Positions 22,101-23,706 of a stretch of 23,706 bases of DNA are shown piece after piece (the stretch's first letter is position 1; each line of letters opens with the position of its first letter). The DNA is from Apostichopus parvimensis (Eukaryota; Echinodermata; Holothuroidea; Aspidochirotida; Stichopodidae), in contig KN886682.1 in the NCBI GenBank assembly GCA_000934455.1, positions 1 through 23,706 on the forward strand, read 5' to 3'. The notes beneath the pieces are model-generated. The model saw nothing but the letters and a program-made list of their open reading frames with translations, was not told where the DNA came from and did no database searches. Position numbers and translations under genes: made by a program.

Positions 22101-23382
22101 CCTATGGTCATATGGTGTCATATGGTGTCATATGGTCCTATGTCATATGGTGTCATATGGTCATATGGTCCTAGTGTTTTAATGATAGTTAATTGTGAAA
22201 TGATAATGAAGTGCAGTACAAAGAGAGTTAAAATTATGAAAATTTCAATAAAATACAATGATTCCTTCAGTTCAAGGTTTAAAAATTGGATTTAAGGGCC
22301 ATGGCATCTCTGGCAAATATACATTTTTTAAAATTATCTGTCGATGGTGTATACGACTGCTTTAATTTTCGTAGCTTATAGGCTACGACAATTTTTTTTC
22401 TTTCTTAATTTTAATTTTAAATTTTTAAAAAATTTAAATTTTAAATTTAAATGAAAAAAAAAAAAAAATTATTTCATTCATACTTCTTGCTATGACTCAT
22501 TCAGAGAACGTGGAAGAGGAACAGCCGACCAAGAAGAGGCGGAAAGTGGTCCTGGGAGAAGTAATCGATATAGACTCCGAGGAGATGAAGGAAATCATAG
22601 CTGGAAAATCAAAATTCAAGGGAGAGGTATTAAAATGGATTTACAGCGGCTGGTTGCCTCGCACGACCATAGTAACCGCACGTCCTATTTTTTGGGCCAT
22701 CAAGCTTTTCAAATTTTGTGTTAAACGGCAAATCGTCAATCGAAAATATTCAGTTCTTTTAACAGTTATGATCTTACATTGACTTTGAACTTCAAGTCTG
22801 GTACCATTTTCATGTAGGTACCTTTCAAAAAGTTCTTCACAAAGGGGAGGTGAATACCCACAGACAAGAACAATTTGTTATCTCCTCCCTGTAGATATAA
22901 TATGGTAACTCCAATCATAGTCCACTTATCAAATAATTCAATTTGGTTTCCTTTGTGAATGCTATGATATCTATTTAGTTGTCCAAAAGGTTGCAATTTA
23001 ATCGCAATAACGATTCTTTAAGGTATTGTTGGCTAGGCCTAGGTGCTTCTGTAATGAAAGTGTGGTAGTATTTGGTTAATATTAATGGGGAAGTTATTAA
23101 TATTATTAAGTTAGTTTAATGTTTTATGATTGTTAATTTTAAGTTAATGTCAACCATTTTTATTTTTTTTATAAGTATCATGCATCAAAACTCAGATTGT
23201 TGTCACCTGCTTTTGTCAAACAATGATCCATCCTTTCTGATTTGTTGTCATCGATTAATTTATTCCAGCTCGAAGCGGAACTGGAAGAGAAATATTTCAA
23301 CGAAATGGAACAAAAGGAGAAGCTGGAGTTGAAGATGGATTCCATCATGGAGAAGGAAGTAAAAGTAGTCTCTTGTCAAAAG
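3916..23382 (+). CDS. mcm10: MCM10 replication initiation factor, 17 coding exons, 3' end outside window
   Basis: MCM10 is a nuclear, DNA- and Pol alpha-binding protein that acts with CDC45-MCM-GINS at origin firing and fork progression (family knowledge). Joined exons: 3916-4150, 4921-5124, 5833-5949, 7000-7125, 7578-7733, 8765-8926, 9852-9951, 11741-11903, 12825-12980, 13470-13597, 13980-14060, 14894-14977, 15688-15858, 17432-17502, 20835-21341, 22505-22626, 23269-23382. Every junction keeps phase, giving 2697 nt or 899 codons without a stop. Recognisable parts in order: acidic N-terminus; OB-fold around residues 355-515; zinc ligands C500, C510, C522 and H525 in the MCM10 spacing C-x9-C-x11-C-x2-H; conserved linker; KKRRKV basic patch near residue 835; start of the C-terminal domain. 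An in-frame TAA at 3895 supports the ATG at 3916. Human MCM10 is 875 residues; this one would be around 1000, mainly through a longer N-terminal linker. Confidence 0.96.
4151..4920 (+). other. mcm10 intron 1
   Basis: 770-bp AT-rich intron with no gene or mobile element that I recognise. Its acceptor tract contains an uninterrupted run of 13 C (4885-4897) followed by T-rich sequence and the acceptor TAG at 4918-4920. Confidence 0.85.
4921..5124 (+). CDS. mcm10: mcm10 coding exon 2 (short helix and basic linker)
   Basis: Phase 1-1 exon of 204 nt. It begins with a charged segment EELRNMRKQLKES that could form the short N-terminal coiled coil known in MCM10, then the hydrophobic patch QELFSQALSGSLDS, then a Lys/Arg/Pro-rich tail. 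The donor is GTAAAC. The exon begins with AG directly after the acceptor AG. Confidence 0.9.
5182..5383 (-). mobile_element. tRNA-derived SINE, copy A, head-truncated
   Basis: About 185 bp (5199-5383) closely match 15110-15275 in the same orientation, including the shared start ATCCTCCTGCAAGCAGG. A TGTATGTATGTA tract sits at the tail side. On the minus strand the copy ends near the B-box-like GGTTCGAGTC, so the A-box part of the tRNA-like head is missing. It lies inside mcm10 intron 2 and is probably inert. Confidence 0.75.
5384..5832 (+). other. mcm10 intron 2, remainder
   Basis: AT-rich intron sequence after the SINE. It contains a C run (5747-5757) and an A run before the acceptor CTTACAG. 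No other element is recognised. Confidence 0.7.
5833..5949 (+). CDS. mcm10: mcm10 coding exon 3 (linker)
   Basis: Phase 1-1 exon of 117 nt encoding a charged, low-hydrophobicity linker with the motif VKKEVEEKD and no domain. The acceptor is CTTACAG and the donor GTAAAA. The assignment rests on phase continuity and composition, because this part of MCM10 is poorly conserved. Confidence 0.8.
5950..6999 (+). other. mcm10 intron 3
   Basis: 1050-bp intron with an A-rich low-complexity patch (6225-6300). No gene, SINE head or terminal-repeat element was seen. Confidence 0.8.
7000..7125 (+). CDS. mcm10: mcm10 coding exon 4 (first KKSF-FGSLE motif)
   Basis: Phase 1-1 exon of 126 nt. It encodes the motif TKKSFSEIFGSLESSEK in an acidic, serine-rich context. 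Exon 5 carries a second copy of the motif. The donor is a consensus GTGAGT. Confidence 0.85.
7126..7577 (+). other. mcm10 intron 4
   Basis: 452-bp AT-rich intron with no element recognised. A reading frame opens at 7427 and runs into exon 5, but the part before the acceptor at 7577 is intronic. Confidence 0.75.
7578..7733 (+). CDS. mcm10: mcm10 coding exon 5 (second KKSF-FGSLE motif)
   Basis: Phase 1-1 exon of 156 nt. It encodes SKKSFLEMFGSLEGSDDEG, a near repeat of the exon 4 motif, followed by an acidic stretch. The aromatic-acidic pattern (FG followed by Asp/Glu/Ser) looks like a short linear interaction motif; the partner is unknown. The donor is GTGAGT. Confidence 0.87.
7795..8100 (-). 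mobile_element. tRNA-derived SINE with LINE-like 3' tail
   Basis: On the minus strand the element starts near 8100 with a tRNA-like head. Its A box reads TGGCCGATTGGCTAAGG (8092-8076) and its B box GGTTCGATTCC (8048-8038), both close to the Pol III promoter consensus. A roughly 170-nt body follows, then a tail with GTAAAGCGCTTTGAG and TATAAAGCACTATATAAA, ending in an ATT-rich repeat near 7795. The D-arm resembles Ser/Leu tRNAs. The reading frames in this segment are incidental. Confidence 0.85.
8134..8251. repeat. Degenerate GAGTACAGGATAT minisatellite
   Basis: Irregular tandem copies of a 13-17 nt unit built on ATGAGTACAGGAT, sitting between the intron 5 SINE and the hAT-type MITE. Confidence 0.8.
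8283..8664. mobile_element. Non-autonomous hAT-type MITE, 382 bp
   Basis: The termini are CAGAAGTTCCCTAAC at the left and GTTAGGGAAACCCTG at the right, imperfect inverted repeats with 12 of 15 positions matching. The perfect 8-bp direct repeat CTATACAG flanks both ends (8275-8282 and 8665-8672). An 8-bp target duplication and CAG-start termini of the form CAGNNGTTCCCTAAC are typical of hAT transposons. The interior has no transposase reading frame, so it was mobilised in trans. It lies in mcm10 intron 5. Confidence 0.87.
8765..8926 (+). CDS. mcm10: mcm10 coding exon 6 (Ser/basic linker)
   Basis: Phase 1-1 exon of 162 nt. It encodes a stretch with NVKRREEEEEK, a serine-rich part with SFYQSSRQR, and a proline-containing end (KHSPPKGNLSTPK) with possible SP/TP phosphosites. 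The acceptor CATCTCAG and donor GTATTT are acceptable. It has no start codon of its own and is supported by phase and by the lack of stops over 54 codons. Confidence 0.82.
8927..9851 (+). other. mcm10 intron 6
   Basis: 925-bp AT-rich intron with a short C run near 9481-9490. I see no gene and no complete repeat element. Confidence 0.8.
9852..9951 (+). CDS. mcm10: mcm10 coding exon 7 (entry to the OB-fold domain)
   Basis: 100-nt exon, phase 1 in and phase 2 out. It encodes RKSMFSSLSSK, which weakly recalls the exon 4/5 motif, and then WEVEYYSKIRVR. The last part matches the start of the MCM10 internal domain (a VEKFSGLRIRNP-like segment in vertebrates) and continues as NPVVS in exon 8. The donor is GTGAGA. 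Confidence 0.9.
9999..10495 (-). mobile_element. CR1/L2-like LINE relic, ORF2 C-terminus and 3' tail
   Basis: On the minus strand, 10490 to about 10110 reads as the C-terminal part of a non-LTR retrotransposon ORF2: QNAAACLVSLTKKFDHITPV, then RRIQFKILLHTYKAINGLP, YISDLL and YGDRAFSVAAPSLWNELP. These are hallmark phrases of CR1/L2/Jockey-type elements. TGA replaces the expected Trp between SLR and LPV, and another TGA precedes KLKTFLFD. The tail has GTAAAGTGCTTTGA and ends in a TTA repeat (9999-10018). The copy is 5'-truncated near 10495 and dead, about 40 nt downstream of the exon 7 donor. Confidence 0.87.
10496..11455. other. mcm10 intron 7, middle part
   Basis: About 960 bp between the LINE relic and the inverted repeat. 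Short reading frames exist on both strands, but none shows a family motif. No element recognised. Confidence 0.65.
11456..11668. repeat. Inverted repeat with 54-nt arms, 105-nt spacer
   Basis: The left arm (11456-11509) and right arm (11615-11668) are reverse complements with about two mismatches. The core is GGCCTGACGTTTYGATCCTA followed by GCAGGATCTTCTTCA. In RNA it would form a long hairpin ending 72 nt before the exon 8 acceptor. From memory, similar arms are dispersed in several marine invertebrate genomes. The class (MITE, or part of a Penelope-like element) is not established here. Confidence 0.82.
11741..11903 (+). CDS. mcm10: mcm10 coding exon 8 (OB-fold, first strands)
   Basis: 163-nt exon, phase 2 in and phase 0 out. 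It encodes NPVVSMSALKVKMQQRKMLR and then DWVTIGVIISKSSPKTSKT. The [DE]WVT[FI]GVI segment is a strongly conserved part of the MCM10 OB-fold, which binds single-stranded DNA and Pol alpha (family knowledge). The donor is a consensus GTAAGT. Confidence 0.97.
11904..12824 (+). other. mcm10 intron 8
   Basis: 921-bp intron with three G-rich tracts (about 11921-11938, 12048-12065, 12148-12170) that could form G-quadruplexes on the sense strand, and a 14-nt direct duplication of ATGCTTTGGGACGA at 12653 and 12672. No mobile element was recognised. Confidence 0.8.
12825..12980 (+). CDS. mcm10: mcm10 coding exon 9 (OB-fold core)
   Basis: 156 nt, phase 0-0. It encodes GKQFSIWKLNDL, VSLFLFGKSHEDHWK and GTVVGLLNAKVMPPKD. 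These are the most conserved MCM10 OB-fold segments (FSIWKLNDL, SLFLFG, GTVVGILN in the family). The acceptor TTTCTTTCAG and donor GTGAGT are strong. Confidence 0.98.
12981..13469 (+). other. mcm10 intron 9
   Basis: 489-bp intron, nothing recognised. The T-rich tract at 13455-13464 serves the exon 10 acceptor. Confidence 0.8.
13470..13597 (+). CDS. mcm10: mcm10 coding exon 10 (end of OB-fold, zinc finger Cys 1-2)
   Basis: 128 nt, phase 0 in and phase 2 out. It encodes SLSVDNPQKLLVLGKSKDMG and then WCKGSKKDGGRCTMFVN. The Cys of GWC and of GRC are nine residues apart and are the first two ligands of the MCM10 zinc finger. The donor is GTAAGA. Confidence 0.98.
13598..13979 (+). other. mcm10 intron 10
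   Basis: 382-bp T-rich intron with no element recognised. Confidence 0.8.
13980..14060 (+). CDS. mcm10: mcm10 coding exon 11 (zinc finger Cys 3 and His)
   Basis: 81 nt, phase 2-2. It encodes SECEWCDYHIQSQYKKQCSK and then RTDLNTR. Together with exon 10 it completes C-x9-C-x11-C-x2-H; the ligands are the Cys of EWC and the His of DYH. The HIQSQYKK run matches the family HVQAQYKK. The donor is the weaker GTCAGC. Confidence 0.98.
14061..14893 (+). other. mcm10 intron 11
   Basis: 833-bp T-rich intron. A small open frame at 14665-14886 has no recognisable domain and is treated as chance. No mobile element was seen. Confidence 0.75.
14894..14977 (+). CDS. mcm10: mcm10 coding exon 12 (post-zinc-finger linker)
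   Basis: 84 nt, phase 2-2. It encodes YSGLNPTAAMKKATQNVMYG and then GKLYNPTE. The segment sits where vertebrate MCM10 has FSGGRIPKK and then FYYGGVSS. The acceptor is ATTTTCAG and the donor GTGAGA. Confidence 0.93.
15081..15330 (-). mobile_element. tRNA-derived SINE, copy B, with head
   Basis: The body (15110-15275) matches copy A in intron 2. On the minus strand the head carries an A box TTAGCTCAGGGGTTTA (15318-15303) and a B-box-like AGTTCGAGTC (15273-15264), giving a tRNA-like 5' region of about 65 nt. The 3' end is a tract of ACATACAT units (15081-15109). The element lies in mcm10 intron 12, antisense to the gene. Confidence 0.82.
15331..15687 (+). other. mcm10 intron 12, remainder
   Basis: AT-rich intron sequence after SINE copy B, with a short G-rich patch near 15536-15560. 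Nothing else is recognised. Confidence 0.7.
15688..15858 (+). CDS. mcm10: mcm10 coding exon 13 (conserved linker)
   Basis: 171 nt, phase 2-2. It is lysine-rich, with RLKPMKNPNKKIAMKKLGSI, FANEIKEELK and TLLGKDKLEEDTVVKVSG. It corresponds to the basic segment between the zinc finger and the EEFKELMDLP-like block of vertebrate MCM10. The donor is GTAAGT. Confidence 0.92.
15999..16064 (-). mobile_element. tRNA-like SINE head module T1
   Basis: The minus strand carries an A-box-like TGGTCTAGTGGTAGAGA (16057-16041) and a B-box-like GGTTCAATTCC (16014-16004) at tRNA spacing, with a Glu/Gly-like D-arm. The fold is imperfect, so it is most likely a SINE head and not a working tRNA. Confidence 0.6.
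16172..16300. repeat. Imperfect tandem repeat, about 45-50 bp unit, 2.5 copies
   Basis: Units share GGGGGAAGGGTGCCAGCGAATTC-like sequence followed by CTTGGGAACCTTG. The third copy is partial. The short reading frames here only reflect the repeat. Confidence 0.7.
16308..16382 (-). mobile_element. tRNA-like SINE head module T2
   Basis: The minus strand carries an A-box-like TGGTGTAATCGGTAGTT (16373-16357) and a perfect B-box form GGTTCAAGTCC (16325-16315). Its anticodon region differs from T1 and T3. No long tail was recognised. Confidence 0.6.
16458..16556 (-). mobile_element. tRNA-like SINE head module T3, duplicated B-box side
   Basis: The minus strand carries an A box TGGCGCAGTGGTTAGTGC (16551-16534) and a B box GGTTCAAGTCC (16468-16458). 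The A-B spacing is longer than in a tRNA because the GAACCCTAGAC segment occurs twice (near 16463 and 16493). A further B-box-like GTTTGAACCCTAGA lies at 16651-16664. Confidence 0.6.
16665..17431 (+). other. mcm10 intron 13, remainder
   Basis: AT-rich intron sequence. It contains a 36-nt exon-like stretch (17225-17260) followed by GTAAGT that would introduce a stop if included. No other element was recognised. Confidence 0.65.
17432..17502 (+). CDS. mcm10: mcm10 coding exon 14 (short conserved linker exon)
   Basis: 71 nt, phase 2 in and phase 1 out. It encodes FHSLLSQPTPGSQNFIRHM and then VEAER. It aligns well with the vertebrate block F-x-x-L-x(3)-P-T-x-G-x-x-N-x(3)-H, which supports this small exon without a start codon of its own. 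The acceptor TTCTCTTCCAG and donor GTAAGT are strong. Confidence 0.93.
17659..17997 (+). other. Unassigned 112-codon open frame in intron 14
   Basis: Open from ATG 17659 to a stop at 17995-17997, with mixed composition that looks more protein-like than the surrounding AT-rich DNA (for example QKETYCHQQLWKVKLQTC). No family is recognised. It runs into a tandem array, and coding-like sequence resumes on the far side (18275-18414). It may be a fragment of a repeat or of a retroposed gene. It cannot join mcm10 in phase. Confidence 0.3.
17966..18274. repeat. Tandem array, 3 x 103 bp
   Basis: Three head-to-tail units start with GATGTCACCTGCAAAAAATG at 17966, 18069 and 18172, an exact 103-bp period with few differences between copies. 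Each unit contains a small hairpin (ATGGTT ... AACCAT). 103 is not a multiple of 3, so no reading frame persists through the array. Confidence 0.92.
18275..18414 (+). other. Coding-like stretch after the 103-bp array
   Basis: The frame runs SSPGKRHFGQQSMTRKAKK, then NAIDEALFLPDTGPDDSP, to a stop at 18412-18414. The composition is balanced and hydrophilic, unlike neighbouring DNA. No family is recognised. No acceptor gives the right phase to splice it after mcm10 exon 14. Confidence 0.25.
18415..18807 (+). other. mcm10 intron 14, plain segment
   Basis: AT-rich DNA with no recognised element. Confidence 0.65.
18808..18833. repeat. Poly-G run of 26
   Basis: An uninterrupted run of 26 G on the + strand. 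It could form G-quadruplexes in DNA or nascent mcm10 RNA. The length is unreliable because homopolymers are sequencing-error prone. Confidence 0.9.
18960..19390. repeat. Degenerate tandem repeat hosting a MITE
   Basis: Segments resembling GGCAACCATGTGAAGATAAA and GGCCTTACAAAGCTATGAAT recur around 18992, 19111 and 19345. The middle copy is interrupted by the TTAA-type MITE at 19119-19253; without it, the units are roughly 95-120 bp apart. Confidence 0.65.
19119..19253. mobile_element. TTAA-type MITE, internally deleted copy, 135 bp
   Basis: The left end is AGGGTGTGAAGACTTG and the right end GAGTCTTCAATGCCT, flanked by TTAC (decayed) and TTAA. The interior, from AAGAAACGTCT to TTAGACACCACCAT, closely matches the reverse complement of the copy at 20255-20616 but lacks about 230 bp. 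TTAA targets suggest the Kolobok or piggyBac superfamilies. Confidence 0.8.
19391..20250 (+). other. mcm10 intron 14, between MITE copies
   Basis: 860 bp of AT-rich sequence with a T run at 19953-19970. Short open frames have no recognisable motif. Nothing else was seen. Confidence 0.65.
20255..20616. mobile_element. TTAA-type MITE, longer copy, 362 bp
   Basis: Flanked by intact TTAA at 20251-20254 and 20617-20620. The termini AGGCATTGAAGACTTGCCC and (reverse complement) AGGGAGTGAAGACTCGCGC match at 15 of 19 positions. It has no transposase. A 73-codon minus-strand frame inside it is part of the repeat. It is oriented opposite to the copy at 19119-19253. Confidence 0.85.
20835..21341 (+). 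CDS. mcm10: mcm10 coding exon 15 (large linker exon)
   Basis: 507 nt, phase 1-1, the longest exon. Its blocks are QNFVSVAAADLLKEHQKKV, a basic/charged helix (ELLLEKFKKEFK), PVLGLDLTPG, and AKAKALALVKRKGRLAKKDP followed by ERALVEIKKRTELN. They parallel the vertebrate MCM10 blocks SISASALLKQQKQRM, PKLGRG, AKKLAAITKLRAKG...TNPN and EVKERVEKN. The exon 14/15 junction reads E-R-S-Q-N-F in frame. The donor is GTAGGT. Confidence 0.96.
21342..22504 (+). other. mcm10 intron 15
   Basis: 1163-bp intron with G runs (21461-21469, 21597-21604), the CATATGG repeat (22075-22174), and an A/T-only low-complexity stretch (about 22390-22470) before the acceptor TCATTCAG. Confidence 0.8.
22075..22174. repeat. 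GTCATATGGT simple repeat
   Basis: About ten irregular copies of a 7-10 nt unit based on CATATGG(T), mixed with GTCCTA units. Each CATATG is a palindrome, so the strand can form small hairpins. Confidence 0.88.
22505..22626 (+). CDS. mcm10: mcm10 coding exon 16 (basic NLS-type patch)
   Basis: 122 nt, phase 1 in and phase 0 out. It encodes EEEQPTKKRRKVVLGE and then SEEMKEIIAGKSKFKG. PTKKRRKV has the form of a classical monopartite nuclear localisation signal. The second half matches vertebrate SEEFQKILKAKSKHTG. The donor is GTATTA. Confidence 0.94.
22627..23268 (+). other. mcm10 intron 16
   Basis: 642-bp AT-rich intron with no mobile element recognised. It contains one GGCTAGGCCTAGG motif (23030-23042) of the kind repeated in the left flank. 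Confidence 0.75.
23269..23382 (+). CDS. mcm10: mcm10 coding exon 17 (start of C-terminal domain)
   Basis: 114 nt, phase 0-0. It encodes LEAELEEKYFNEMEQKEKLE and then MEKEVKVVSCQK, matching the vertebrate AEAEMQERYF...KKEQMEEKM...VVTCKTC block. The Cys of VVSC is the first ligand of the C-terminal zinc-binding domain. The remaining Cys/His residues must lie in exons beyond the window. The donor is GTTAGT. Confidence 0.96.
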
Positions 23383-23706
23383 GTTAGTTTCTCTCCAGTC
23401 TCTCTCTAGTCTCTCTCTAATCTCTCTCTTCTTTTAGCACTTTGAGTCTCTTCAGTCTCTCTCCAGTCTAGTCTCTCTTTAATCTCTCTCCAGTTTATCT
23501 TAAGTCATCCTCAAGTCTTCCTCTCGCCTCCCTCCATCCTCTCTCTAATCTCTCTCCAGATTATCTTAAGTCATCCTCAAGTCTTCCTCTCGCCTCCCTC
23601 CATCCTCTCTCTAATCTCTCTCCAGTTTATCTTAAGTCATCCTCAAGTCTTCCTCTCGCCTCCCTCCATCCTCTCTCTAATCTCTCTCCAGTTTATCTTA
23701 AGTCAT
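23383..23706. repeat. 66-bp pyrimidine-rich minisatellite in intron 17, open at window edge
   Basis: CT-rich DNA throughout. From about 23428 it becomes a tandem array whose TTATCTTAAG landmark recurs at 23495, 23561, 23627 and 23693, an exact 66-bp period. The later units are nearly identical and the array runs off the window. Confidence 0.93.

Noticed and set aside
1..23706. CRISPR array, operon, prophage or other prokaryote-type system
   Set aside because: All repeats are eukaryotic mobile elements or minisatellites and the genes are spliced. Nothing supports a prokaryotic system.

Overview
The window is animal nuclear DNA: genes are split by GT-AG introns with pyrimidine-rich acceptors, most of the sequence is AT-rich intron, and tRNA-derived SINEs, a CR1/L2-like LINE relic, DNA-transposon MITEs and minisatellites are common. 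The encoded proteins and repeat types fit an invertebrate deuterostome, possibly an echinoderm. That placement is a guess from general impression, not a database match.

The main gene is the DNA replication initiation factor MCM10, on the + strand from the ATG at 3916 to beyond the right edge. I traced 17 coding exons (3916-23382) whose phases join without a break into 899 codons. They cover an acidic, disordered N-terminal region (exons 1-6), the OB-fold and its C-x9-C-x11-C-x2-H zinc finger (exons 7-11), the conserved linker (exons 12-15), a basic nuclear localisation-type segment (exon 16), and the start of the C-terminal zinc-binding domain (exon 17). The last exons, the stop codon and the 3' UTR lie outside the window.

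Left flank (1-3915): three minus-strand pieces look like parts of a THAP-type zinc-finger gene running leftwards, head-to-head with mcm10. They are a first exon (1879-1935) ending at a strong donor, a piece carrying the CxxHF signature (about 1060-1122), and a coding-like piece running off the left edge (1 to about 205). The first zinc-ligand cysteine appears to be arginine and the middle of the domain was not found, so the gene may be degenerate or incompletely traced. Between the two genes, 1936-3915 holds a possible shared promoter with an E2F-like site at 2478-2486.

Mobile elements inside mcm10 introns: two copies of one tRNA-derived SINE (introns 2 and 12), a second SINE (intron 5), a 382-bp hAT-type MITE with a perfect 8-bp target duplication (intron 5), a 5'-truncated LINE ORF2 relic (intron 7) whose 3' tail resembles that of the intron 5 SINE, a 54-bp-arm inverted repeat (intron 7), a cluster of three tRNA-like modules (intron 13), and a 3 x 103 bp tandem array plus two TTAA-type MITEs of one family (intron 14). 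A 66-bp pyrimidine-rich minisatellite fills the right edge.

I see no operon, CRISPR array or new multi-gene system. The most interesting points are the motif repeated in mcm10 exons 4 and 5 within a run of five symmetric phase 1-1 exons, the SINE/LINE tail sharing, the TTAA MITE pair, and the THAP-like gene facing mcm10.
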